A stretch of DNA of 64,000 nt from NCBI GenBank assembly GCA_037693485.1, contig CM075350.1, positions 66,320,001-66,384,000 of the forward strand. The letters are read 5' to 3'. Below the pieces are notes generated by a model. It was not told the DNA's origin. It worked only from the letters and a program-made list of their open reading frames with translations, and ran no database searches. The position numbers and the translations under genes were made by a program. Each line of letters begins with the position of its first letter. Position 1 is the first letter of the stretch. This DNA comes from Kitagawia praeruptora. Lineage: Eukaryota > Streptophyta > Magnoliopsida > Apiales > Apiaceae. This document shows positions 9,900-20,700 of the stretch, piece by piece.

Positions 9900-11429
9900 T
9901 TATCCATTTCCTTGCTGATGGTAAGTCATTTCTTGAACTGGATGCTCCCCCTGGATTGGTGTTATCTTCAAAGAACTAGAATTGCTAGAAGCTCCCCCTG
10001 AGATAGTGCTATCTCTCCCTGATATACTGTCAGGATTGTCACTTGAATCTGTTTCTGATGAGTCTCTACTTGATGTTAGAGTTGTATCAGTACTGGTGAT
10101 GTCTTGCTCTTGCTCCCCCTCAATATTTGCATTATTTGAGTCATCATCAGTAACTGGTATTCGATCAGGAATTGATCGATCGTCAGGATCTGACAGAGAA
10201 TCAGTATCTGACATGACTTCATCAGAATTCTTGGTAGCTTCATTTGCAAAGATCAAACTATCATGAGAGTCTTTTATAATCCCTGTTATCTTTCTATCAT
10301 CAAAAGATACATTAATAGACTCCATGACTGTCTTTGTTCTTAGATTGTAGACTTTAAAGGCTCTTGTTGTTGGATAGCCAATAAAGATGGCCTCATCAGC
10401 TTTTGTCTCAAATTTTCCTAGCTGTTCAGGATGAGGTCTTAGAACAAAGCACTTGCAGCCAAACACATGTAAATGCTTCAAACTTGGCTTCTTTTCCTTG
10501 ATCATCTGATAAGGAGTTACACCATGTCTGTTGATTAGGGTAATGTTCTGAGTGTAGCATGCTGTGTTGACTGCTTCTGCCCAGAAATATGTAGGTAGTT
10601 TAGCTTCCTCCAACATAGTTCTGCCAGCTTCAATAAGAGTCCTGTTCTTTCTTTCAACTACTCCATTTTGCTGAGGTGTGCCAGGAGCAGAGAATTGTTG
10701 AACTATTCCTTTGTATTTGCAGAACTCTTCCATTGCTGAATTCTTGAATTCAGTCCCATTATCACTTCTTAGAATCTTGACTTTGTATTTTGTGCCAGTT
10801 TCAATAAGCCTCACATGGTCCAGCAGTATTTCAGCAATTTCATCTTTTCTGTGCAGAAAATAAACCCAGGTAAATCTAGTATATTCTTCAACAATGACTA
10901 GAGTATACCTTTTCTTACTGATGGACATGATATTCATTGGTCCAAACAAGTCAAGGTGAAGCATGTGATATGGTTCATCAATTGAGGATTCAGATTTACT
11001 CTTGAATGATGTCCTTCTCTGTTTAGCCTTCTGACAAGCAACACAGAGTCCATCAGGAGTATACAGTGCCTTTGGTAATCCTCTTACCAAATCTTTCTTA
11101 ACCAACTCATTTATATTGTTGAAGTTGAGATGAGAAAGCTTTTTATGCCAATTCCAACTTTCATCTACAGAAGCTTTACTGATGAGGCATGTAGTTGGAT
11201 TATCAGTATTGGTGTAAATATTGGCTTCATAAATGTTACCATGTCTTTGACCAGTTAATGCAACCTTTCCTGAAGATTTGCTGATAACTTCAAAATGAGT
11301 ATCATTGAAATTGACACGATAACCTCTGTCTGTGATTTGACTAACACTTAACAGATTGTGCTTGAGTCCTTTCACCAGAGCTACTTTTTCAATGATGACA
11401 TTTCCAATTACAATACTGCCATATCCCAA
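9900..11429 (-). pseudogene. Copia integrase
   Basis: Inserts the cDNA into the genome. In order: a GAG-pre-integrase zinc region (WHKKLSHLNFNNINELV, LCVACQKAKQRR), then the DDE core with Asp in LHLDLFGPM, Asp in RSDNGTEF and Glu in PQQNGVVERKNR. The FGCKCFVLRPH and AIFIGYP segments of copia integrases follow, then an acidic Ser/Asp-rich linker to the reverse transcriptase. A stop at 11430-11432 separates it from the protease, and a shift near 9925 separates it from the reverse transcriptase. The catalytic residues are present. Confidence 0.92.
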
Positions 11430-11570
11430 AGTTTATCCAATGTTGCCATCTCCATAAGACACAGTTGGACCAGCCTTCTCCTCAAATTCTGATAGCAAGG
11501 TTTTGTCTCCAGTCATGTGCACAGAGCATCCACTATCCATGACTAACACATTTTTCTTTTTACCCTGCAA
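11430..11570 (-). pseudogene. Copia aspartic protease
   Basis: A short minus-strand segment encoding LVMDSGCSVHMTGDKTLL. DSG is the catalytic aspartate of the retroviral-type protease that matures the polyprotein. It ends in a TAA at 11430-11432, just before integrase sequence. Upstream is a 45-bp stretch with a stop and splice-like borders. Confidence 0.85.
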
Positions 11571-11739
11571 TCAGAATCACAAAGAACTCAGTTAGAATTT
11601 TTAAGAACCCACACTTGTTGGGTTCTCTTTTCATGCAACTTAACATTTTTAGCAGCAGAAGATTTTCTTGTAAAGACACCTTCATCAGGATTAAGTCCAT
11701 CAGAATTAATCTTTTTCTTAACAGATGCATGCTTAGTAT

Positions 11740-13902
11740 TCAAGTTCTTTGTTTTTCCAAAATTGCACTTTTATTGAACTTAGGCAAAGGCTCATAATAA
11801 TTATAGTACAAATTATGGTATTCTTCACATGTATAAATAGAATGCCATTCACTGCCACAATGGAAACAAGGATTCTGTGGTTTATAAAATACTGATTTAT
11901 TCCTAATGTCAGACTTAGGAACTACAGTAGGCTTCTTTTTACTCCTCCTGCAATCAATAGCAAGATGATTAGAGTTACCACAGTTAAAGCATACTTTTCT
12001 TGGTGCATTTGGAATATACTTATAATTATTCTCCTTGTTTATTCCAACTTTACCATTCCTGTTCCTTTTGACAGTTGGAACTCTCTTCCTATCTGTTACA
12101 TCACAGATTCTATCCCTTAATTGTTTCTTGGACAAAAGACCTACATTTTTGTTTTTGACAGTTCTAGACTCAGAATGATGTGTAGAAGTGGATCCCTTTT
12201 CTGAAGTAGATTTGGGAATTTCTGGATACACATAATTAACAGGTTTTAATTTGATTTTAGTACTGTCTGTAACATATCTGTAGGTTTTTGGATTTGTTGA
12301 GTCATCAACTATAACTCTTCCTGGATTAGATGAAACAACCTTTTCTTTGTCCTTTTTCTCATTCTCTGGCTTATAACCTAGACACTCTTTCCAATTTTTA
12401 TCAGTAATAATTTCATGAGTTTTTATTCCAGAATGTGTCCAGGTTCTGAGTTTTTCATTTGCCTCTTTAAGTTGCATTTCAAGTTCATTACATTTAAACT
12501 CTGTTTCAAGTTTCATGTGTTTAGCATTATCACATTCTGCTTGAACTTCCTGCAAGAAAATTAACTCAGCTTCTAGATGATCATTTCTCTTAACAACCTC
12601 TGCCATTTCAGATTTTATTCTAGTATTTTCAAGAGATTGACTCCTAAAACTAATATGCAGAGATTTTAAAAAAGATCTTAACTCAGAGACATTATTAGTA
12701 TCAGAATCAAACAAAATTTCAGATATCTTATTTTCACCAGCAGAAGTCTCATCAGTTTTAGCCATCAAAGCATAATTCACCTTCTCTTCTTCAGAGTCAG
12801 ATGATGAGTCCATCCAATCCTTGCTTGAAAAAATGAGAGCTTTGGTTTTAGTCTTCTTGCACTCAGTTGCAAAGTGACCCATTCCATCACAGTTATAGCA
12901 TCTGATTTTTGACTTGTCAAATTTGCTGCTTTTATCTTCTTTCTTCTTGTACCTGTCTTTGTCAGCATTGAAGGTTCTCTTCTGAAATTTCCCTTGCTTC
13001 CTAGCCTTTCTGAACTTCATCTTCTTGAAGCCCTTGACTATCATAGCAACCATTTCCATTATATCAGAATCAGTAGAGTCATTATCAGTATCAGGATCAG
13101 ACTCAGTATCAGTATCTGATGATGAGTCATCAGGAATTGACTCTTCCACTCTACTCTTTCTGTTAGAAACCTCCTCAGCTTTTCCCTTTGATTTTGATTC
13201 AACATTCAAAGCAACAGATTTTGCTTTGACATTTTCCTTGTTCTTCCTCTGTTGAACCTCAAGATCATGGGTTCTTAACATCCCAAAGACTTCATCAAGA
13301 GACATCATCTTCAAATCATATTGATGCCTTATGATTGAAGCTTGAGTATCCCACTCCTCAGTTAGAGCTCTGAGAAACTTGGTGTTTGAGTCCTCTGGAT
13401 CATACTCTTTGCCAACTAGTGATAGATTGTTCAGTAAAGTCAAGAATCTATCATACATATCAGTAAGGCTTTCATCAGATTTAGCATCGAACTGCTCATA
13501 CTCCTGAATCAACAGAGCCCTTCTGTTTCTTTTGATAGATTCAGTACCTTGGCATTGAGTTTCCAAAGTATCCCAAATTTCCTTTGCAGTCTTGCATGCT
13601 ATTACCCTGTTAGACATGACATTATCAAGACTGTTATGCAAAATATTTTTTACCTTTGCATCTTTGAGTACTTGAGCCTTTTCCTCTGTCGTCCACTCAC
13701 TCTTTGCCTTAATGACATAGTGTTCAGCAACAGTCTCTGTTCTTGCAACTAGTCTTGTTGGAAGAAATGGTCCATCATTGATCCTATCAAGATAGTCAGG
13801 ATCAGTTGCTTCCGGATACATCATCATTTTCACTTTCCATGTTGGATACTCAGTTTTCTTGAGAATTGGAATTTTGATGCTTTCATACTTGCTTGTCGAC
13901 AT
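11740..13902 (-). CDS. Copia Gag, 720 aa
   Basis: Capsid/nucleocapsid protein. The N-terminal ~230 residues match the plant copia Gag type (YPTWKVKMMMY near the start, EIWDTLETQC and LTDMYDRFLTLLN). An acidic Ser/Asp tract lies near 255-275. Three Cys/His knuckles follow: CYNCDGMGHFATEC, CFNCGNSNHLAIDC and CFHCGSEWHSIYTC. A coiled-coil-like segment lies between the first and second. Large Gag proteins with several knuckles fit Sireviruses. The ATG at 13902 follows the primer site closely. The frame ends at 11740 by a shift; homologous coding continues to about 11575 in another frame. Confidence 0.9.
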   Translation of the reverse strand: MSTSKYESIKIPILKKTEYPTWKVKMMMYPEATDPDYLDRINDGPFLPTRLVARTETVAEHYVIKAKSEWTTEEKAQVLKDAKVKNILHNSLDNVMSNRVIACKTAKEIWDTLETQCQGTESIKRNRRALLIQEYEQFDAKSDESLTDMYDRFLTLLNNLSLVGKEYDPEDSNTKFLRALTEEWDTQASIIRHQYDLKMMSLDEVFGMLRTHDLEVQQRKNKENVKAKSVALNVESKSKGKAEEVSNRKSRVEESIPDDSSSDTDTESDPDTDNDSTDSDIMEMVAMIVKGFKKMKFRKARKQGKFQKRTFNADKDRYKKKEDKSSKFDKSKIRCYNCDGMGHFATECKKTKTKALIFSSKDWMDSSSDSEEEKVNYALMAKTDETSAGENKISEILFDSDTNNVSELRSFLKSLHISFRSQSLENTRIKSEMAEVVKRNDHLEAELIFLQEVQAECDNAKHMKLETEFKCNELEMQLKEANEKLRTWTHSGIKTHEIITDKNWKECLGYKPENEKKDKEKVVSSNPGRVIVDDSTNPKTYRYVTDSTKIKLKPVNYVYPEIPKSTSEKGSTSTHHSESRTVKNKNVGLLSKKQLRDRICDVTDRKRVPTVKRNRNGKVGINKENNYKYIPNAPRKVCFNCGNSNHLAIDCRRSKKKPTVVPKSDIRNKSVFYKPQNPCFHCGSEWHSIYTCEEYHNLYYNYYEPLPKFNKSAILEKQRT

Positions 13903-13936
13903 CTTAAGATCGTTTCTGATTAATATTAATCAGTTT

Positions 13937-13948
13937 GCTCTGATACCA
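13937..13948 (-). promoter_or_regulatory. Copia primer binding site (initiator Met tRNA)
   Basis: On the minus strand TGGTATCAGAGC follows the LTR end after two bases. It is complementary to the 3' end of plant initiator methionine tRNA, the usual copia primer. It is not a tRNA gene. Confidence 0.92.
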
Positions 13949-13950
13949 AT

Positions 13951-14449
13951 TGTTTCCCAGTAAATAACAATTGTAGAAGGGGGGTTGAATACAATTGTAT
14001 AAGATTTTCGACTTAAACAGAAATAACACAAGTATGAATCAATAACAGCTTTATTAATTCTGATATAAAACTGTTACAAAACTCTCTTAAGAAATTCTTA
14101 TGTTCTTAAGAGCTGCTAGGTTACAAGATAACTCGTATATGCGATTACAATAATGTAAAACCTAAACTGTGTTTATATAGAATACACAGTTACACTATCA
14201 ATTACAAGATATTCTAAATCAATTACATATATCTCTGAATGCATATCTTGTATGATAGCTGCATTCCTATAATCTAGGAACCGACATATCAATCTTCCTT
14301 GATCTCTGGTCTGATGAGAATCTTCACGAAATACTGACCAGCTTCTAATCCTGATAATAGTCCAATACTGACGTTGTATTACTGATGACGTCAGCATCAG
14401 TATCTGATCAGTAATGCCCAGATCCTGATCATCACTTGAATCAATATCT

Positions 14450-14453
<4 letters not shown>
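13951..14453 (-). repeat. Copia 5' LTR
   Basis: 503 bp, TG...CA. It should hold the element's promoter and polyadenylation signals. Its 14300-14453 part is shared with 491-644, with one mismatch. Confidence 0.92.

Positions 14454-14490
<37 letters not shown>
14453..14490. repeat. (AT)n microsatellite
   Basis: About 19 AT units directly abutting the copia LTR, followed by a T-rich tract to about 14525. It belongs to the Athila 3' region into which copia inserted, or arose at the insertion site. Confidence 0.9.
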
Positions 14491-14492
<2 letters not shown>

Positions 14493-15440
14493 CTTCTTTT
14501 TTTCCTTTTTTTTTCTTTTTTTTTTCGAGAGATAATAAAACAATAATATAAACAATAACAATGATCCCACGATTTTTTTACACACGCCGACTATCAAGTA
14601 AACAACCAAACCCAATGTTAAAATTTCCCCAACATTATGACCAACAATAAACCCCTTCTTGCATACTTTATTACTCCCTTATGCACTCTACTAGCCTTTG
14701 ACAATGTGGGTTCAAAATAATGTAAGGCCAATACAAGAAAAAGGTCTAGGCAAGTAATGTGGTATGTCATCGAAAAAATAGGATTAAGCTCAACGGGTGA
14801 ACTAATTGATCATGTAAATATGGTGTGGTAATATGGGAAAATATGCGGTTATTCCTAAATGCCTTTATCATTTTAATCGTCAATTAATGTCATGCGTTTC
14901 AAGGAAGATCTCAAACAACTTCTAGCAATGCAAACAATCCGTGGACACTCAAGCAAACGAATAAATTGCAACAAATATGCAATAAGGCTCAAAAGCTCAT
15001 TTGGTGGAAAAACATAGTCAATCCCAAGCAAAAATCTCTCTAATGCACCTACTTGTATTCAAAGCATGCAAACTAAATCAACTTGCACATATTCATGTCC
15101 TTCTAATTACTCACAACATTCAATAAGTCTACTAGCTTCAACTTACTAGTGTATGTGTGTGCACAAGAACAAAGCATATCACTTCTCAATCAAAAGCGTC
15201 AATAACACAAAATTCCTATCAAGCATGGGTGCAAATGCAAACTACTATGGACTCACATGATATTAATACGAACAAACATGCATGAATTACAACTAAAATA
15301 AAACATGATATCCTACATGAACACACTAACTGCTACTAACAACTACTATACAGTAATAATCCCTCGAACCACCCCCAAACTTGAAAGATTAAATGTCCGC
15401 ATTGAATGGAAGTAAATAGGAGGAATAGTAAAAAACATAC
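14491..15440 (-). other. Athila 3' untranslated region
   Basis: About 950 bp with no credible coding frame. It follows the extra 3' frame, as in other Athila elements. A purine-rich tract (minus strand GTTTGGGGGTGG) lies near 15370. Confidence 0.6.
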
Positions 15441-16594
15441 CTAACCATCGGAACCGTCACCCTCCTCGGGCGAATCTGGTGGAGGATACGGAGTACGAGC
15501 TCCATAGACGGGCCATTGAGCCTGAATACATGCATTACTCAATGCTGTAGCCATATCTTCCGCATACTCACGGTTACTAGTTTGCATAGCATCAATACGC
15601 TGATACAGGCGTCTAAAGTGGGCATCCAAAGCTCTCGGAACTCTCGAAACCCGTGGCGGAGCACCCGCTCCCTGACCACTAGTACCTGCACCACCAACAT
15701 CATAACCAAGCCCCCTCGGATGTGGAACTTCGGCCTCCGACTCCGTCATCCGATCAATAGTCAAGTCAACAATGAGAGCCATAGGCGATTGCACGTCCTC
15801 GTCCTCACCCCATGTAACACCACTATGCATACACAAACCAGCTATAATAGAAGCATGTGGCATCGTCGACTATGAACTAGACTTCAAAAACCTGAGAATA
15901 TTCTGATGAATAATATGGCCGACATCAATATACTTTCCCTTTAGAATACCCCAAAGAATAATGGCTCTGTCAGCTGTTACTTCACCCGTATGTGAAGTAG
16001 GCATAATATTTGCACAGAGGAACAAGTACCATGCTCGTGCAAACCTATTCATCGAAGTGGCCGGAAAAGTAAGCGGCTCAGTAGTACCCAATTTATACTT
16101 CCAAACTGTACCGGGCACGCAAAGTTCACGAACAATCTCCTCCATGTCCAAATCGCCACTAGTGGCTGTCCCACAATCGGACGAATAACATCCGGCCTAT
16201 AATCCACCCGTCTACCTCGAACCACACACACCCCATCCTGATCATCTTTGGCATTTGCATAAAACTCCCTAACCACATCCATCGGAACCGGAGAAGGCGC
16301 CTTACATACCCCTCCCCTTCGCAACTCACCAATCATCTCAACCAACCCCGCATGTGTCTTTGGAAAAAACCCCCTTTCTTTAGCAATCGGCCTTGACAAC
16401 AACCGATTAAACTCCACCTCCGCCGTTGGAGACGAAAATTTCACATAACTAGCACTACCTTTCCCACGCTTAGGAGCAATAACAATCAATATCAAACTCG
16501 ACAATAAGCACAACCAATAATCACCACGCAATATCACACCACAAATACCCAAATAGCAAGAATAATACAAAACCTCCAATTTACAAGAACACAA
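15441..16594 (-). pseudogene. Athila extra 3' ORF (env-like position)
   Basis: Three minus-strand pieces (16594-16049, 16151-15870, 15863-15441) form one degenerate gene. It contains AKERGFFPKTHAGLVEMIGE, DVVREFYANAKDD, WYLFLCANIMPTSHTGEVT, DRAIILWGILKGKYIDVGHI and SIIAGLCMHSGVTW. This matches the widespread plant family annotated as a putative plant transposon protein, found 3' of pol in Athila elements. A frameshift near 16160 and an in-frame TAG at 15870-15872 break it. The tail is Pro/Gly-rich with a possible short coiled coil. Envelope function has been proposed from position only; I see no membrane anchor. Confidence 0.7.
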
Positions 16595-17106
16595 ATTCGT
16601 AATAAAACAAGATTAAAGAAGAGATATACCAACTACGAATCGAAGAGGTGAACTTGTAATTAACTCCCCCAAACTTGAAATCTTCTTGAAACTTGAAGCT
16701 TTAGAGATGTAGATGAGGAGTTGGGTTTGTATGTATAGGTGTGTAATATATATAGTGTAGTGCTTAGGATAGATATAATTTGGAGTGTGTAGGAGAGATT
16801 TAAGAGGTATGATTTTGATGTAGAATAGAAATAGGAATTAGGGATTGAGAGTATATGAGTTAGAATAAAAATTGGGGGTGTTCGTGTTGATAAAAACACG
16901 ATTTTCGGGTAAAAAAAACTGGGCAGAGGGGAGTAACGCAGGCGCAGCCTGCGCGTGAAGGGGCGCAGCCCCCGCGGAAATCTCGGGCGCTGCCTGCGCG
17001 CGACTGTAATTTTTTTTTTTTGAATAAAAGTAGTAAAAATATACAACATCACTTGGGTTGCCTCCAAAGAAGCGCTCGTTTAATGTCATTATCTTGACAT
17101 TCTTCC
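16595..17106 (-). other. Athila spacer between integrase and extra ORF
   Basis: No supported gene. A G-rich tract near 16665 (minus strand AAGTTTGGGGGAGTT) matches a motif commonly found downstream of Athila pol. GC-rich repeats of GGCGCAGCC/CTGCGCG type at about 16935-17005 resemble those in the LTR near 23815-23890. Confidence 0.5.
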
Positions 17107-18704
17107 GAAAATTCACGAACGAGATAAAACGACGGCAACCTTCTCACGGTTTACCGTTCCTCCATAATAAGGCTTGAGTCTCTGTCCATTCACATTGAAA
17201 GAATCATCATAAGAACCCCTATATATCTCCACTGCTCCATGTGGAAATACTGTCTTCACTGTAAACGGACCCGACCACTTTGACTTGAGTTTTCCCGGAA
17301 AAGTTTAAGGCGAGAATTGTAAAGCAACACCTGTTGGCCTGGCACAAACGACTTATGCACCAATTTTCTATCATGCCACCTCTTAACCTTCTCCTTGTAC
17401 ATTTTCGTGTTCTCGTAAGCTTGCTCACGAAATTCCTCAAGCTCATTCAACTGAAGTAGACGTTTCTCACTCGCAGCCGAAATATCCAAATTTAACTTTT
17501 TCAATGCCCAATAGGCCTTGTGCTCTAACTCGGCCGGCAAATGACAAGCCTTACCAAATACCAACTGATAAGGAGACATACCTAAAGGTGTTTTGTAAGC
17601 CGTTCTATACGTCCACACTGCTTCGTCTAACTTCAAAGACCAATCCTTCCTTGATGGATTTACCACTTTTTCGAGAATTCTCTTGATTTCACGATTCGAA
17701 ACCTCCGCTTGACCATTAGTTTGGGGATGATAAGCAGTAGCAACACGATGCGTCACATTATACTTCGCCATCATAGCAGTAAATTGACGATTACAAAAGT
17801 GTGTCCCCTCATCACTGATTATAGCTCGTGGAGTTCCAAAACGCGTGAATATCTGCTTGTGAAGAAAATTCAGCACCACCTTAGCATCATTGGTCGATAC
17901 AGCTTTCACCTTGACCCATTTAGACACATAATCCACTGCCAAGAGAATGTACTGATTATTGCAAGACGAAACAAACGAACCCATGAAATCAATTCCCCAC
18001 ACATCAAAAATCTCCACTTCAAGAATAGTATTAAGAGGCATCTCGTTCCTCCTAGAAATATTACCAACCCTCTGGCATCGATCACAACTCATCACGAAAC
18101 TATGAGCATCTTTAAATAGAGTTGGCCAATAGAATCCCGCCTGAAGTATTTTCTGAGCTGTTTTATCACCACCGTAGTGGCCTCCATATGTGGTAGAATG
18201 ACAATCATGTAAAATACCTTCCGTTTCACTGTAAGGAATGCACCTCCTTAAGATTTGATCCACACCAAGTTTAAACAAGAATGGCTCGTCCCAACGATAC
18301 CACTTCACATCATGTAGAAACTTCTTCTTTTGAGCATAAGAGAATTTCGGAGGAATAACATTGCTCACCAAATAGTTCACAATATCTGCAAACCATGGTT
18401 CTTCATCTTGAACTTTAAAAAGTTGCTCATCTGGAAAAGATTCGTTGATAAGAGATTTGTTATGTGCATTCTTACCGTGGTCCTCCAACCGTGATAGATG
18501 ATCCGCTACTTGATTTTTTGTACCTTTTCGATCCTTGATCTCCAAATCAAACTCTTGAAGCAAAAGAACCCAACGAATCAATCTAGGCTTTGAATCCTTC
18601 TTCGACATGAGATATCGAATAGCAGCATGATCCGTATACACAATCACCTTAGTCCCAAGCAAATAAGACCTGAATTTCTCGAAACCATAGACAACTGCTA
18701 GCAA
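17107..18704 (-). pseudogene. Athila RNase H end and integrase
   Basis: Begins inside RNase H (LAVVYGFEKFRSYLLGTKVI, YTDHAAIRYL). Integrase follows. The zinc-binding region has HDCHSTTYGGHYGG and CDRCQRVGN. The DDE core has Asp in VWGIDFMGSF, Asp in ISDEGTHFCN and Glu in QTNGQAEVSNREI. The Athila segment GKACHLPAELEHKAYWA comes next. One base is missing near 17300; the C-terminal integrase continues in another frame (SKWSGPFTVKTVFPHG) to about 17110. All three catalytic residues are visible. Confidence 0.9.
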
Positions 18705-19033
18705 TTCCTTCTCGTAGTGGTGTAATTAAGCTGTGCATCATTAAGGGTTTTACTAGCATAGTAAACCACATGAAAAACTTTATCCTTCCTTTGCCCAAGC
18801 ACAGCTCCAACAGCATAGTCACTAGCATCACACATTAGCTCGAAAGGTTCCTCCCAATTAGGTACGGTAATGACAGGTGTAGTAGTCAACTTCCTTTTCA
18901 AGAGTTCAAAATCTGCAAGGCACTCATCATCAAACTTGAAAGGAACATCCTTCTCTAACAAATTACACAAGGGTTTAAAGATTTTTGAGAAGTCCTGAAT
19001 GAATCGCCTATAAAAATATCGTATTTTATCCAT
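18698..19033 (-). pseudogene. Athila RNase H, N-terminal part
   Basis: Contains FYRRFIQDFSKIFKPLCNLL (reverse transcriptase connection) and ELMCDASDYAVGAVLGQ, with the first catalytic Asp of RNase H. It ends with a one-base deletion near 18718, after which the frame moves to the adjacent integrase reading frame. Confidence 0.88.
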
Positions 19034-19092
19034 AGATTAAAAAAATTCATAAAGAAATACAAAATGAATAAGAAAAAAAATTCTTACCGCAT
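19018..19092 (-). other. Short T-rich insertion inside Athila reverse transcriptase
   Basis: Roughly 70 bp that do not belong to the protein separate VRSFLGHA from FYRRFIQD, which are contiguous in Athila polyproteins. On the minus strand it begins GTAAGAATTTTTTTTC and ends TTTTTATAG, so it looks like a mini-intron. Splicing at those borders would not keep the downstream frame, so I read it as an insertion. Confidence 0.55.
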
Positions 19093-20160
19093 GACCAAGA
19101 AAACTGCGAACTCCTTTAACAGAGATAGGTGGAGGAAGATTTTCAATTGTCTCCACCTTGGCCTTATCCACTTCAAGTCCCTTACCAGATACCTTGTGCC
19201 CAAGAATGATCCCCTCTTGCACCATGAAGTGACACTTCTCCCAATTAAGCACCAAATTACTCTCCACACAACGCTTCAATACCAAGCTAAGATTATGCAA
19301 GCACTCGTCATATGAAGTACCAAAAACTGAGAAGTCATCCATGAAAACTTCCACATTCATACCAATCATGTCTGAGAAAATAGCCATCATGCACCTTTGA
19401 AAAGTGGTAGGAGCTCCACAAAGTCCGAAAGAAACCCGACGAAAAGCAAAAGTACCAAAAGGACATGTGAATGTGGTCTTCTCTTGATCTTCAGGAGCAA
19501 TGCAAATCTGATTATAGCCCGAATAACCATCAAGAAGGCAATAATACTCGTGTCCCGCTAACCTGTCTAACATCTGATCAATGAATGGAAGAGGAAAGTG
19601 ATCTTTTCTTGTGGCTTTGTTCAACTTGCGATAGTCCATGCAAACTCTCCACCCCATGACTGTCCGAGTAGGGATGAGCTCGTTCTTCTCATTAGCTACA
19701 ACTGTCATGCCTCCTTTCTTAGGCACACACTGCACCGGACTCACCCAAGAACTGTCTGAGATAGGATAGATAATACCCGCATCTAACCACTTTAGAATTT
19801 CCTTCTTCACCACCTCTTTTATAATAGGATTGAGTCTTCGCTGATGTTCAACAGTAGGCTTAGCTCCTTCCTCTAGCAAAATTTTGTGCATGCAATAAGA
19901 ATGGCTGATTCCCTTGATATCTGCTATGGTCCAACCAATTGCTGACTTGAACTCCCTCAGAATTTGCAAGAGCTTTTCTTCCGCACTAGCTGCCAAGTTA
20001 GAAGCAATAATAACAGGTAATGTAGATGCATAACCTAGAAAAGCATACCTCAAGTGCTTAGGAAGTGGTTTGAGTTCAAGTGTAGGAGCTTCTTCAATAT
20101 ATGGCTTAAGACGCTCCGTAGAATTTTTCAGCTCTGCTAACCCAAGAGATTTGGAAAAAG
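19037..20160 (-). pseudogene. Athila reverse transcriptase
   Basis: Copies element RNA into DNA. Recognisable in order: LLQILREFKSAIGWTIADI, GISHSYCMHKI, LDAGIIYPISDSSWVSPVQC, WRVCMDYRKLN, HFPLPFIDQMLDRL, YSGYNQI, FGTFAFRRVSFGLCGAPTTF, the catalytic box FMDDFSVFG and LNWEKCHFMV. It ends where the T-rich insertion begins. The core domain is otherwise intact at protein level. Confidence 0.92.
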
Positions 20161-20162
20161 TT

Positions 20163-20700
20163 TTAGTTGGTGATTCTGATTTTGAAGAGGAAGAAATAGC
20201 CGAAAGAATCTGACTTTAGCAACTGCTCAATCTCCATAGTAACTGCAGAATCGACCAAATCCACCTTCAAGCATTCTTCTTCATCTGTGGGAAATTTCAT
20301 TGCATTGAACACGTTAAAAGTGACATTCTGGTCTTGCACCCTCATGGTGAGTTCCCCTTTCTGCACATCGATCAAGGTTCTCCCCGTAACCAAGAATGGT
20401 CTTCCCAAGATTATGGGAATCTTCTTATCCTCCTCGAAATCCAAGATAACAAAATTAGCTGGGAAGATGAGCTTATCAACTTTCACAAAGACATCCTCCA
20501 CTATACCCCTTGGATACGTGATAAATCAATCAGCCAACTGCAAAGAGATGTTAGTTGGCTTTGGTTCCGGTAGACCAAGTTGCATGTAAACTGACAAGGG
20601 CATGAGATTTATGCTAGCCCCCAAGTCACATAAGCACTTGCTGAATGAAAGGTTTCCAATAGTGCACGGAATAGTGAAACTTCCCGAATCTTTAAGTTAG
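20163..20700 (-). pseudogene. Athila aspartic protease
   Basis: A minus-strand reading of the region around 20600-20640 gives CDLGASINLMPLSVY, the Athila form of the protease active site. The domain continues with EDVFVKVDKLIFPANFVIL, IPIILGRPFL and TLIDVQKGELTMRV. A stop near 20525 and a shift near 20690 separate it from gag and split the protease itself. Confidence 0.85.

Larger units (their letters stand above)
491..14453 (-). mobile_element. Ty1/copia retrotransposon, Sirevirus-like
   Basis: A near-complete copia element on the minus strand. In element order: 5' LTR (13951-14453), initiator-Met primer site, gag with CCHC knuckles, protease, integrase, reverse transcriptase, RNase H, an extra 3' reading frame of roughly 3 kb, purine tract and truncated 3' LTR. 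The integrase-before-reverse-transcriptase order is diagnostic of copia. The primer site, large gag and extra 3' frame fit Sireviruses (SIRE/Maximus). A CACTA transposon (5326-9567) interrupts it, so the pre-insertion length was about 9.7 kb. Several frameshifts and stops make it non-functional despite the similar LTRs. Confidence 0.9.

Noticed and set aside
13937..13948. tRNA-like sequence TGGTATCAGAGC (also at 51369-51381, and TGGCGCCACTGCCGGGGA at 22647-22664)
   Set aside because: These are primer binding sites beside LTRs. They match only tRNA 3' ends, and no cloverleaf is present.
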